A stretch of DNA of 9,129 nt from positions 1 to 9,129 of the forward strand of contig DDEJ01000123.1 of the NCBI GenBank assembly GCA_002336405.1. Reading direction: 5' to 3'. Positions within the stretch are counted from its first letter, which is position 1. Every line of letters begins with the position of its first letter. Positions 1-6,607 of the stretch are shown piece after piece. Position numbers and translations under genes: made by a program. Under the pieces are notes generated by a model that had not been told where the DNA came from, made no database searches, and worked only from the letters and a program-made list of their open reading frames with translations. The DNA is from Rhodobacteraceae bacterium UBA1957 (GTDB lineage: Bacteria; Pseudomonadota; Alphaproteobacteria; Rhodobacterales; Rhodobacteraceae).

Positions 1-941
1 ACTTTACCACTGGCGGCGGCAACAACGGGCCCACCGGCATTGCCGGACATGTCTATGCCGTCATTTTTGCCCTTAGCATATTCACGAATAACCTTGCCTT
101 TGACTGGAAATACCATGCGGCCTGTGCCAACTTGTACGGTCTGATCTTTCGAAAGATCCAAATTGTCGCCCGTTGCCGAGCCCGCTGATGCGGTGTTGGC
201 AGGCAGCGGCTTGGCGGCGCTTGGTGGGGGCGGAGACAGAGTGCCCGCGCCGGGTTTTGTCACTGCAGCGGTTTTTTCCGGCGGCCCGTTGCCCACTGGG
301 ATCAACAAATATTGTCCTTCGCGAATCCCAAACTCATTGTTTAATCCGTTCCAATCCGCCAAAGACCTCACAGACACGTTGTAAAGCCGCGAAATTGTAA
401 AGGCGGTTTCCCCACGTTCCACGCGGTGCCGGATCGGTTCATCCTCGGCCCGGGGTACGCCTGCCTTTGACAGCGCTGCCTGTTTCGGGTCGGCGTCGTC
501 AATTGCCGATTGTGCTAGCTTGGTGATTTCAACCGTGTCATTGGTGTCACTCAGATCGTTCGCGCCTTGAGCCGATGTCCGTTCGCCAACCCAGACATCT
601 TTCGGCAGCACGATGACATTGCCATCGCGCAAGCGGTCGTTAGGCCGGATGCCATTGTTTCGGGCCAGCGCAACCGGATCGAGACCAAGGCGGCTTGCAA
701 TATCATCCAATGTCTCGCCGCGTCGTGCAATCGCCACTTGATAATCATCGTATGAGATAATCCCATTATTATCTGGGTTTCGCAATTGTGGCAAAGCTTG
801 CCCAAATTGGTCGGCGCTTGGATCTTTACGTTCGACGCTGCGGTCCATATCAAGGACACCGCCCTGAATACAGCCCGTCAACAGACTAACGGCTGCAGTC
901 ATAGTAAAAAATTTTCCGATCGCCACACGCGTGTTGGACAT
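1..941 (-). CDS. nlpD: NlpD-like lipoprotein: two LysM domains plus start of an M23/LytM domain (partial, 3' end outside window)
   Basis: The frame runs open from an ATG at 941 to the left edge, giving 313 complete residues of an unfinished protein. The N-terminus is a lipoprotein signal: a short basic/hydrophobic stretch ending in the lipobox LTGC, with the acylated Cys at 24. Two LysM peptidoglycan-binding domains follow, at about residues 67-113 (key stretch RRGETLDDIASRLGL) and 171-215 (HRVERGETAFTISRLYNV). A Pro/Ala-rich linker covers about 217-260. The M23 fold begins near 275 (FPVKGKVI, then NDGID at 293-297). Where catalytic M23 enzymes carry His in HxGxD, this protein has Asn293, as in E. 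coli NlpD. It is therefore more likely an activator of cell-wall amidases than a peptidase. Placement after surE and pcm is the classic nlpD context. An AAGGGG sequence lies about 9 bases upstream of the ATG. The remaining zinc-ligand positions are outside the window. Confidence 0.9.
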   Translation of the reverse strand, partial: MSNTRVAIGKFFTMTAAVSLLTGCIQGGVLDMDRSVERKDPSADQFGQALPQLRNPDNNGIISYDDYQVAIARRGETLDDIASRLGLDPVALARNNGIRPNDRLRDGNVIVLPKDVWVGERTSAQGANDLSDTNDTVEITKLAQSAIDDADPKQAALSKAGVPRAEDEPIRHRVERGETAFTISRLYNVSVRSLADWNGLNNEFGIREGQYLLIPVGNGPPEKTAAVTKPGAGTLSPPPPSAAKPLPANTASAGSATGDNLDLSKDQTVQVGTGRMVFPVKGKVIREYAKGKNDGIDMSGNAGGPVVAAASGK

Positions 942-996
942 TTGGATATCCCCTTAAAGGTATCTTAATTCATTACCGATGGCGATATTAGCGCAC

Positions 997-1641
997 TCAG
1001 CTATAATTTCCCAGCCCTTCAACCAGTGGAACAAAGCGCACTGAGCGCAATTCTTCATAATCAAACCCGGTTTCAGTTTTGGTCACTCGGATTAGGCTTT
1101 GCACCGCATCAGATTGACCCACTGGTACCACCATTATTCCACCGATTTTTAATTGGGCCAACAATGGCCCTGGCGGATCTTCAGCGGCGGCGGTGACCAC
1201 GATACGGTCAAACGGTGCATGATCAGGAAGCCCAAAGCTGCCGTCCGCTGTGAAAGCGATAATATTGCTTAAATCCAACGCCTCAAACAACGCACTGGCA
1301 TCTTTGATCAACGGGCGGTGGCGGTCAACCGTATAAACGCGGCGGGCAAGCTGGCTTAGGATTGCGGCCTGATAACCCGAACCTGTGCCCACTTCCAAAA
1401 CTTTGTCGCGAGGGCTGATCATCAACGCCTGGGTCATAAGTCCCACAACCGAAGGCTGACTGATGGTTTGACCGCACGAAATTGGCAGTGGCACGTCCTC
1501 ATAGGCGCGTTCAGAGAAAACACCACGGATAAAGTCGCCACGGTCGATTCGCTCCATTGCGGTCATTACCGCCGTATTCGTCACCCCCTTGGAGCGCAGG
1601 GCATAGAGAAACTGCATTTTGCGTTCCGCGTCAGCTGTCAT
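997..1641 (-). CDS. pcm: Protein-L-isoaspartate O-methyltransferase
   Basis: Cytosolic repair enzyme that uses S-adenosylmethionine to methylate L-isoaspartyl residues formed by ageing of Asn and Asp, so that they can return to normal aspartate. The protein has 214 residues, typical of the family. Diagnostic motifs are the substrate-side stretch [18 protein letters not shown] (46-63), the SAM-binding glycine loop [15 protein letters not shown] (81-95) and the C-terminal FVPLVEG (203-209). The usual IGxGQTIS reads ISCGQTIS here, a small deviation next to the active-site segment. The ATG overlaps the surE stop by four bases (ATGA), which indicates translational coupling. The gap to the downstream nlpD-like gene is 55 bases, so the three genes very probably form one operon. 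Confidence 0.97.
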   Translation of the reverse strand: MTADAERKMQFLYALRSKGVTNTAVMTAMERIDRGDFIRGVFSERAYEDVPLPISCGQTISQPSVVGLMTQALMISPRDKVLEVGTGSGYQAAILSQLARRVYTVDRHRPLIKDASALFEALDLSNIIAFTADGSFGLPDHAPFDRIVVTAAAEDPPGPLLAQLKIGGIMVVPVGQSDAVQSLIRVTKTETGFDYEELRSVRFVPLVEGLGNYS

Positions 1642-2417
1642 TGAATGACTTTCAAAGGGTCGAGCATGGCGTGTGCGGTCAGATCTGCGCGCATCGGCGT
1701 CACCGAGATATAGCCATCAAGATTAGCATGCGCATCGCTGCCTTCTGCGGTTGGCAGATGTTGGCCACCGCCTTTGACCCATAAAAAGCGACGCCCGGTT
1801 GGACTGTCGTATCCTTCGACGGAAAACCGCGTGTCGGCGCGCTTGCCCTGTGTGGTGACCTTGGTCCCCTTGACGGCAGCGGCGGCAACGGGAGGGAAGT
1901 TGACGTTATAGAACACACGGTAATCATCGCTGATCTGGTCATTGTCCAAAATGCGTTGCACAATCTCAGCGCCATACTGTTCGGCCGCTTCAAATGAATT
2001 GTCGAGATCGACGTTGTCCGGGCCATAGTATTGCGACAGAGCAATGCCCAGATATCCTTGCAACGCAGCCTCCATTGCACCGCCAAGCGTCCCTGAGTAA
2101 AGCGCATTTTCTGCGGAGTTATTGCCACGATTGACGCCAGATAAGATCAAATCGGGGGGGGTGTCTTTCAGCACTTCGTGCAGGCCCGCCAGAACGCAAT
2201 CTGCGGGGCTGCCCTCGACGGAAAAGCGTTGTGGCCCCAGCTGGGTGATCAACAGCGGACCGGTCAGGCTTATGCAGTGGCCGACACCCGATTGTTCGAA
2301 GGCAGGGGCAACAACCCAGACCTCGCCATGTGGTCCAGCCAGCGTTTTAGCGATTGTTTCCAAAATCTTAAGCCCGGGAGCCGTGATCCCGTCGTCATTG
2401 GTGATGAGAATGCGCAT
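1638..2417 (-). CDS. surE: 5'/3'-nucleotidase SurE
   Basis: Metal-dependent phosphatase that releases phosphate from nucleoside 5'- and 3'-monophosphates, known in other bacteria as a stationary-phase survival factor. The protein has 259 residues, the normal length. The metal-binding residues of the family are visible: Asp8-Asp9 in [10 protein letters not shown], Ser43 in [11 protein letters not shown] and Asn96 in [20 protein letters not shown] from residue 107 and the VEGSPADCV stretch (67-75) are also family signatures. The ATG is preceded by GAGGA at good spacing (AAGAGGACACT then ATG), which fixes the start. The gene opens the surE-pcm-nlpD cluster and overlaps pcm by four bases. About 100 bases without a gene lie upstream and could hold its promoter, though I could not pick a convincing one. 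An 8-C run encodes part of a TPPD stretch, and the frame is intact through it. Confidence 0.98.
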   Translation of the reverse strand: MRILITNDDGITAPGLKILETIAKTLAGPHGEVWVVAPAFEQSGVGHCISLTGPLLITQLGPQRFSVEGSPADCVLAGLHEVLKDTPPDLILSGVNRGNNSAENALYSGTLGGAMEAALQGYLGIALSQYYGPDNVDLDNSFEAAEQYGAEIVQRILDNDQISDDYRVFYNVNFPPVAAAAVKGTKVTTQGKRADTRFSVEGYDSPTGRRFLWVKGGGQHLPTAEGSDAHANLDGYISVTPMRADLTAHAMLDPLKVIQ

Positions 2418-2518
2418 AGTGTCCTCTTAATCGGGTTCAAGCAGACCTTAAAGCAGCAAACGGGGGGCGGCAAGCGGCAGAATAGCTCAAGATGGGTTCT
2501 GAACGGCTGGATATGTCA

Positions 2519-2965
2519 TTAGAGGCTCCGCTCGAGACGCGGACACTGGTTTTGTAAGCGGCGCAATAAAGGCGCGAGCCCGTCGAGCACAGCAAAGATT
2601 GGGGCGGGCTGATCTGTCGTCACGCCGGCGAGTTCCGCTGGGCGCCAAATTATTGCCTTTTGAGGAGCAAACTGCTGTGCTGCAATTTTTGCACAGGGGT
2701 AAATGTCTTGGCTGTTACAGTTCAAATCAAAACTAACAGCCTCGAAAAGCGATCTTACCACCCGTTTTATCAGCCATTGCAGATCGCCTTCTTCTGATCG
2801 GGTTGCGCGGTGGCTTTCAACATCGGTTCCCAGCCAGCAATCCATCGGTCCCAGGCTTTGAAATCTGCGAGGCAATGGGGTTTGAGGGGCGGACCAGGCA
2901 GGGTGCTGATGAAATTCGGCCCTGAGATCACCTGACAGGAAAATGCCAGTGAGAACCGCAGTCAA
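2519..2965 (-). CDS. C-terminal half of a split nucleotidyltransferase-like protein
   Basis: A 148-codon frame whose only possible start is a weak TTG sharing bases with the upstream stop (TTGA). It has no recognisable catalytic motif of its own. The content is mostly helical: a hydrophobic segment followed by SGDLRAE near the start, then a helix WLIKRVVRSLFEAV at about 64-77 and YPCAKIAAQQFAP at about 89-101. In bacterial proteins with a MNT-type nucleotidyltransferase domain, the nucleotide-binding part is commonly followed by this kind of segment (a strand ending in G-D-L-R, then a helical domain), so I read this as the detached C-terminal part of the gene ending at 2962. Independent translation by stop-start coupling cannot be excluded. 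I cannot name a substrate. Confidence 0.5.
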   Translation of the reverse strand: MTAVLTGIFLSGDLRAEFHQHPAWSAPQTPLPRRFQSLGPMDCWLGTDVESHRATRSEEGDLQWLIKRVVRSLFEAVSFDLNCNSQDIYPCAKIAAQQFAPQKAIIWRPAELAGVTTDQPAPIFAVLDGLAPLLRRLQNQCPRLERSL

Positions 2966-3252
2966 GCCAATTTTGGCTGGGTTATGAAATCTGGATAGGT
3001 GGATTGTGCCAGGTCAACTTTTATTTCGCGCCCCCTCAACCAACCGCCATTTGGTGTATCTGTCGCAGAGTGATTCAACAAAACTATCAAATCAAGATCT
3101 AACACGCTGGCGACTGCTGTGCCACGGGCCGCAGACCCCGGCAGGGCAATCGCAAACAGGTCACTCCTGTATTGTTGCGGCAACTGCGCAGACACTTTAG
3201 TGGCCAGTCGGGCCCAGCGACCTGAGGGCGCAGTATCGAGCCGTGGCAACAC
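2962..3252 (-). CDS. Nucleotidyltransferase-like N-terminal domain (split gene)
   Basis: A 96-codon frame beginning with GTG. Residues near 39-56 read GSAARGTAVASVLDLDLI, which matches the nucleotidyltransferase signature GSxARG followed by the paired acidic metal ligands D-x-D. A third acidic position may be the Asp in REIKVDLA near 79. These are the features of small MNT-type nucleotidyltransferases, which move a nucleoside monophosphate to an acceptor that I cannot identify here. The start is unsure: no Shine-Dalgarno sequence precedes the GTG, a stop lies in frame three codons upstream, and an ATG at 3262 is in another frame. The frame ends at TGA just where homologous proteins would continue. 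It follows the dehydrogenase gene after 138 bases. Confidence 0.55.
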   Translation of the reverse strand: MLPRLDTAPSGRWARLATKVSAQLPQQYRSDLFAIALPGSAARGTAVASVLDLDLIVLLNHSATDTPNGGWLRGREIKVDLAQSTYPDFITQPKLA

Positions 3253-3303
3253 GCTGGATCATTTTTTTGGCTATTTTCTTGATTAAAAGATCTGTATCGC
3301 ACA

Positions 3304-3330
3304 GCGCGCTGGGTCGGACCCCATCCGCGC
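3304..3330 (-). terminator. Possible weak terminator hairpin after the dehydrogenase gene
   Basis: On the minus strand, GCGCG pairs with CGCGC as an outer stem, and GGGT/ACCC form an inner stem around a short loop. A short run TCTTTT follows about a dozen bases later. The internal mismatches and the distance to the T run make this a weak candidate. It would separate the purF-dehydrogenase unit from the split nucleotidyltransferase. Confidence 0.25.
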
Positions 3331-3390
3331 GGCAAAATTGTCGCCGGCTGCCTGAGAGCTTGTATCGGCAGAGGTGGGTTGCCGGGATGT

Positions 3391-4059
3391 TTATAGGCTT
3401 GTGGGGCTTGGCGTTGGGTCGAGAATATCTGCTAACAGGCGCTTGGCCTCGCCTTTAGGATCGTTAAGTAGGTTGCGGTTTTCACCAGGATAAAACCGCG
3501 CGCGCGTTGCGGTAGGCATCGGGTTGGGGGTGACAATTTTGATCGTTGGGCCAGATTTGCGAGATTCTGCCTGCCAGCTTTGTGCCAAAGCGATCTGGGC
3601 GGCTTTGGTCGCGCCGTAGGTGCCGAAAAACTTGCCTTTCGCCTGCGTATCGTCAAAGAAAACTGCGGTTCCATCCTCACCCAGCAGCGGCGCTATGAAG
3701 GGAATGAGAGCGGCCGTCGCAGTGACATTAACGGCCAATGATTTTGCAAAATCCTTACTGTCGATTGTGCTGGCGGGTGACAGCGGGGCGGCGTGCACCG
3801 CTGCATGGACCCACAGATCAATTTTGCCCCAGCGGTCGTACAACGACCGGCACAGTTGCGCCATGGCTTCGGGGTTGGTGATGTCCATCGGTGCCAAAGA
3901 AGCCTGCCCACCGCTGGCGATGATCCGGTCATCCAATTCTTCCAGCGCGCCGATGGTGCGCGCGACAGCGATAACGTGATGGCTGGCTGACAAGCTCTCA
4001 GCAAACGCCGCCCCAAGACCTCGTGACGCGCCAGTGATCAATGCGATTTTGTCGGTCAT
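3391..4059 (-). CDS. Atypical short-chain dehydrogenase/reductase (SDR) family protein
   Basis: A 222-residue Rossmann-fold protein of the classical SDR size. The dinucleotide-binding motif TGASRGLG is at 9-16, an acidic residue of the adenine pocket is Asp59 (MDIT), the structural Asn is at 111 (LAVNVTA), and the catalytic pair is Tyr148 and Lys152 (YGATK). Two standard features are missing. The NNAG strand is replaced by VHAAVHA (84-90), and the segment that should carry the catalytic Ser, about 13 residues before Tyr148, reads VFFDDTQ with no Ser. Activity may therefore be altered, or another residue may serve. Arg34 after the second strand hints at NADP(H). No substrate can be named. The gene starts 105 bases after the purF stop, with AGAGGCG before its ATG, and is probably cotranscribed with purF. 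Confidence 0.9.
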   Translation of the reverse strand: MTDKIALITGASRGLGAAFAESLSASHHVIAVARTIGALEELDDRIIASGGQASLAPMDITNPEAMAQLCRSLYDRWGKIDLWVHAAVHAAPLSPASTIDSKDFAKSLAVNVTATAALIPFIAPLLGEDGTAVFFDDTQAKGKFFGTYGATKAAQIALAQSWQAESRKSGPTIKIVTPNPMPTATRARFYPGENRNLLNDPKGEAKRLLADILDPTPSPTSL

Positions 4060-4164
4060 GGCAGCGCCTCTGCGGGTTTTTGGTAACTGCGTTGAACACA
4101 GAAATTGGGGAGACTATCGGCTGAAACGTGTAGTCGCCAATGGGGTAGATATGCAAGCCTTTGG

Positions 4165-5709
4165 TTATTCTGTGGTTGCCAACGGTGCTTGATCGATCAT
4201 CAAGGGTGCGTTCCAAGACGATCCCGGGTTTGGCATGTCTGTCACCTTTTGACTAACGCGGCTGCTTTGCTCGAGCGTTTCAAGGTACTCTGGGCTCACG
4301 CTGCCGGTCACATATTTGCCGTCAAAACACGAACAATCAAACAGTTTTATTTTGGAATTACCCTCTTGCGCGGCCCAGATCAAATCATCCAGATGCTGGT
4401 AAAACAGCGCATCTGCCCCCAGCTTTTGGCGAATTTCGTCGACCGTAAGCCCATTGGCAATAAATTCGTGTTTGGTGGGCATATCAATGCCGTAAACGTT
4501 GGGATATTTGACCGGTGGCGAGGCACTTGCAACGTAAACTTTTTTCGCCCCAGCATCGCGGCACATCTGTACAATTTGTTGGATGGTATTGCCGCGCACG
4601 ATCGAATCGTCGATCAGCAGGACGTTGCGCCCCTCGAATTCAAGTGGGATTGCGTTGAGCTTGCGTCGAATAGATTTTTGACGCTCGGATTGGCCCGGCA
4701 TAATAAATGTGCGGCCGACATAACGATTTTTAACCAAGCCTTCGCGGTATTTGATCCCCGTTGCTTTGGCCACTTCAAGCGCCACAGGGCGCGCCGAGTC
4801 CGGCACCGGAATGATGCTGTCTATTTCAAGGCCAGAGGCCTGAATTTGCAGCGCCAACCTTTGGCCCATGCGGAGCTGTGTTTTATAGACCGAAATACTG
4901 TCAATCATCGAATCGGGTCGCGCCAGATAGACAAATTCGAAAATGCACGGGTGCAATGCGCCCTTGGCAGCTTGAAAGCTGTGCATCTGCCCATCAAGGT
5001 CGATCAAAACCGCCTCACCGGGGGCCACATCGCGCAATTTGTGAAAGCCGATCATGCCAAAGGCAACGTCTTCGGAAGCAAAAGCGTAATCATGCTCGCC
5101 GTCTGTCGCTTTGCGCCATGCAACCGAAAGCGGGCGAATACCGTTAGGGTCTCGAAACGCCAGCATGCCAACCCCGTCGATCAGGGTGATCACCGAATAC
5201 GCGCCCTCGATCCGTTCCATGGTCATTTTAACGCCCTCAAAGACGTTTTGGACCGGGTCTTTATTACCAAGCACTTTTATGCTGTCTGATATCTTATCTG
5301 CCAGAACATTGAGTAAAATTTCAGAATCAGACGTTGTCCGGAGGTGGCGGCTATATTTTCCAGTGATTTTCTTGCGCTGCTCGGCTGTATTGGTCAAATT
5401 TCCATTATGGATCAGATAGATGCCGTAGGGTGCATTGACAAAAAATGGCTGGGCTTCGACCGCATTCAGCGAGCCCGCCGTTGGATAGCGGACATGACCA
5501 ATACCAATTTTTCCAGTGAGACTTTCAGAGTCGCTGGCGCTGAACACGTCTTTTACGAGTCCGTTGCTCTTACGCTCGCTGAAAAATTCACCGTTATAAG
5601 TGACCATCCCCGCCGCGTCCTGACCGCGATGCTGAAGCATCAGAAGACCGTCATATATTTCAGAAAAGACGTGCTGGTCTCGATTTGCGATTCCAAAAAT
5701 ACCGCACAT
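4165..5709 (-). CDS. purF: Amidophosphoribosyltransferase
   Basis: Catalyses the first committed step of purine synthesis: PRPP plus glutamine gives 5-phosphoribosylamine, glutamate and pyrophosphate. The protein has 514 residues. The N-terminal glutaminase begins MCGIFGIA, so removal of Met alone exposes the nucleophile Cys2, with no propeptide. GHVRYPTAG (71-79), HNGNL (101-105) and TTSDSE (125-130) complete the glutamine site. The phosphoribosyltransferase domain has the PRPP loop VLLIDDSIVRGNT at 363-375. The region that carries an iron-sulfur ligand in the Bacillus type (HPCFYGID) reads YPNVYGID here, and the C-terminal FDCSCFDGKYVTG resembles the E. coli pattern, so I expect the cluster-free E. 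coli type. An AGGG element precedes the ATG by about 7 bases. It is followed by an SDR gene, and cvpA lies upstream across a 900-base insert. Confidence 0.99.
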   Translation of the reverse strand: MCGIFGIANRDQHVFSEIYDGLLMLQHRGQDAAGMVTYNGEFFSERKSNGLVKDVFSASDSESLTGKIGIGHVRYPTAGSLNAVEAQPFFVNAPYGIYLIHNGNLTNTAEQRKKITGKYSRHLRTTSDSEILLNVLADKISDSIKVLGNKDPVQNVFEGVKMTMERIEGAYSVITLIDGVGMLAFRDPNGIRPLSVAWRKATDGEHDYAFASEDVAFGMIGFHKLRDVAPGEAVLIDLDGQMHSFQAAKGALHPCIFEFVYLARPDSMIDSISVYKTQLRMGQRLALQIQASGLEIDSIIPVPDSARPVALEVAKATGIKYREGLVKNRYVGRTFIMPGQSERQKSIRRKLNAIPLEFEGRNVLLIDDSIVRGNTIQQIVQMCRDAGAKKVYVASASPPVKYPNVYGIDMPTKHEFIANGLTVDEIRQKLGADALFYQHLDDLIWAAQEGNSKIKLFDCSCFDGKYVTGSVSPEYLETLEQSSRVSQKVTDMPNPGSSWNAPLMIDQAPLATTE

Positions 5710-6030
5710 AGAATGGCCCTCTATTTCTGTGTCATTTGGGTTTCAAGAACAAGTGTTTTGACAAGCCAAACTCTTTACGTACGCCGTCCTAGCCTGATTG
5801 CGAAATGGATGACAGTGCAAAACCGTCAAAGCGGATCACAAGTTAGGGTTCTTGCTCAAGCAGGATGAAAATTGGCTTTATACTGGTCTGTCCGTCCAGA
5901 ATTATTTTTCGAAAAAAGAGGGTGGTTTTCGATTTTATGGCCCATGGGTCCAAAAGAAAGGTCATTGATCGATTTGTGTTTGCCGTGTGGCTTAAAATCG
6001 CGCAATTTTTTTCACATATTTCCGCAGTTT
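5710..6030. other. Non-coding leader region upstream of purF (321 bases)
   Basis: I see no supportable gene on either strand. The part nearest purF must hold its promoter or leader. TTG-type -35 candidates exist on the minus strand around 5740-5765, but no matching -10 is convincing. A 12-bp AT-rich palindrome (TTTTTCGAAAAA) lies at 5905-5916. I see no tRNA or recognised riboswitch, and no good terminator after the small gene that ends at 6031. Confidence 0.6.
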
Positions 6031-6297
6031 CTAGTCAGAGCAGATGGTGACTTGTGTGGAATTGGCAATAAGCTCGGCCTCTTTAATAACCTCGCCATTC
6101 GCAGCCATAAAGTCCTCCCAAACCGGCGTCGAGGGGGTCCAAGATACCGCGTGTATCGATGTGGGGGCATCTGCACTATGACCGCGATAAATATCTTTCG
6201 TGCCAACGGCTTGGCGCGCTGATTTATATCCATCATCGGTCGCAACCCAATGATTCCATGATTTTTCCAGCTTCCCTGTCATGATTAAAGTCGGCAT
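6031..6297 (-). CDS. Small hypothetical protein (88 aa), possibly DUF3764-like
   Basis: I do not firmly recognise this gene. The ATG at 6297 has a strong Shine-Dalgarno sequence (GCGAGGAAACT then ATG), which together with an ordinary amino-acid composition argues for a real gene. The product is soluble, with no signal peptide or membrane segment. It begins with a strand-like MPTLIMTG, has a Trp-containing helix (KSWNHWVA), then KDIYRGHS and SIHAVSW strands, a helix with WEDFMAANGEVI, and ends NSTQVTICSD. This strand-helix order with a late S-T-x-x-x-I strand resembles small dimeric alpha/beta proteins such as DUF3764 or the antibiotic-biosynthesis-monooxygenase fold. That is only a resemblance by eye. 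It sits between cvpA and purF, separated from both by more than 300 bases, so it may have its own promoter. Confidence 0.6.
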   Translation of the reverse strand: MPTLIMTGKLEKSWNHWVATDDGYKSARQAVGTKDIYRGHSADAPTSIHAVSWTPSTPVWEDFMAANGEVIKEAELIANSTQVTICSD

Positions 6298-6426
6298 AGT
6301 TTCCTCGCAATGAGTTTTTTGTGTTTTGGTCCTCAGGTTTTCTTTGTTTTGGAAAACAGCATTTGGTTATCGGTTGATACCCGTTGGAATGGTTGATTTG
6401 GCGCGCGCTAAGAATGCTGTGCAACC

Positions 6427-6470
6427 TCGGTAAGGCACCGATATTACTTAATTAACGGTAGAAAATACCG
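6427..6470. repeat. Two adjacent hairpins sharing a CGGT/ACCG stem
   Basis: TCGGT-aaggc-ACCGA at 6427-6441 is followed 14 bases later by CGGTA-gaaaa-TACCG at 6456-6470, with the AT-rich TTACTTAATTAA between them. Both have 5-bp stems and 5-base loops and share CGGT/ACCG. They could be twin protein-binding half-sites or RNA hairpins in the leader of the small gene. Confidence 0.45.
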
Positions 6471-6533
6471 ATGTCATACGCAGGCAGGTTCGGGCAGTTT
6501 TGCAAGGCAGGCCAGTTTGGCAAGTCCAGTCTG

Positions 6534-6565
6534 CAGAGCAGCGTGACAGGACGCTCGTTACTCTG
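6534..6565. repeat. Nested inverted repeat
   Basis: CAGAG (6534-6538) pairs with CTCTG (6561-6565), and inside it AGCGT (6540-6544) pairs with ACGCT (6551-6555) around a 6-base loop. There is no T run beside it on either strand, so it is not a typical intrinsic terminator. Confidence 0.4.
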
Positions 6566-6571
6566 AGGACC

Positions 6572-6604
6572 GGCGCGCGTGAACCCAGTTAGCAACGCCG
6601 CGCC
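6572..6604 (-). terminator. GC-rich hairpin directly after the cvpA stop (possible transcript end)
   Basis: GGCGCG pairs with CGCGCC, and CGT pairs with ACG beyond a one-base bulge, around a 14-base loop. The stem begins 3 bases past the cvpA stop codon. No T run follows, so it could only be an attenuating or mRNA-end-protecting structure, or a Rho-dependent end. Confidence 0.25.
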
Positions 6605-6607
6605 AAA

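Larger units (their letters stand above)
2519..3252 (-). pseudogene. Composite view: one nucleotidyltransferase gene with a -1 base frameshift
   Basis: The two frames together encode about 244 residues, a sensible length for a MNT-domain protein with a helical C-terminal domain. At the junction the minus strand reads TTGGCTTGACTGCG. Adding one T (GGCTTTGACT) removes the stop and joins KLA to LTAVLTGIFLSGDLR without losing a residue. Either the gene is decaying, or the read has a homopolymer error, or translation recodes at the junction. The poor start signals at the 5' end favour decay. Confidence 0.5.
6298..6607. other. Non-coding region between cvpA and the small gene (310 bases), rich in hairpins
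   Basis: I see no convincing gene here. A stop-to-stop frame of about 49 codons follows the cvpA stop but has no start codon context. The stretch holds several inverted repeats, listed separately: one directly after the cvpA stop (6572-6604), a nested one (6534-6565) and a pair of similar small hairpins (6427-6441 and 6456-6470) around an AT-rich core. The promoter of the small gene is probably here. None of the T-poor hairpins looks like a classical intrinsic terminator. Confidence 0.55.

Noticed and set aside
163..968. Several short plus- and minus-strand frames at the left edge
   Set aside because: The minus-strand frame starting at 941 encodes a lipoprotein signal, two LysM domains and an M23 start, which explains the region.
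2154..2161. Run of eight G (C on the coding strand) inside surE, considered as a phase-variable tract
   Set aside because: It encodes part of a TPPD stretch, the frame is intact, and eight bases is short for a contingency tract.
4105..5289. A long plus-strand open frame (394 codons) opposite purF
   Set aside because: It lies almost wholly antisense to the well-supported purF, has no recognisable domain and has unnatural composition. It is a shadow of codon bias.
5740..5780. Possible -35/-10 promoter before purF
   Set aside because: Several TTG hexamers are present, but none has a good -10 at 16-18 bases, so I did not call a promoter.
5896..5905. CCAGAATTAT, matching part of the right-edge 14-bp repeat on the other strand
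   Set aside because: It is a single 10-base match without the repeat period, which is plausible by chance in 9 kb.
5865..6222. Plus-strand frames over the small gene and the purF leader
   Set aside because: They have no good ribosome-binding site, their composition is unlike a protein, and they overlap the better-supported minus-strand gene at 6031-6297.
6461..6607. Stop-to-stop open frame of about 49 codons after cvpA
   Set aside because: It has no start codon with a ribosome-binding site and no recognisable protein features.
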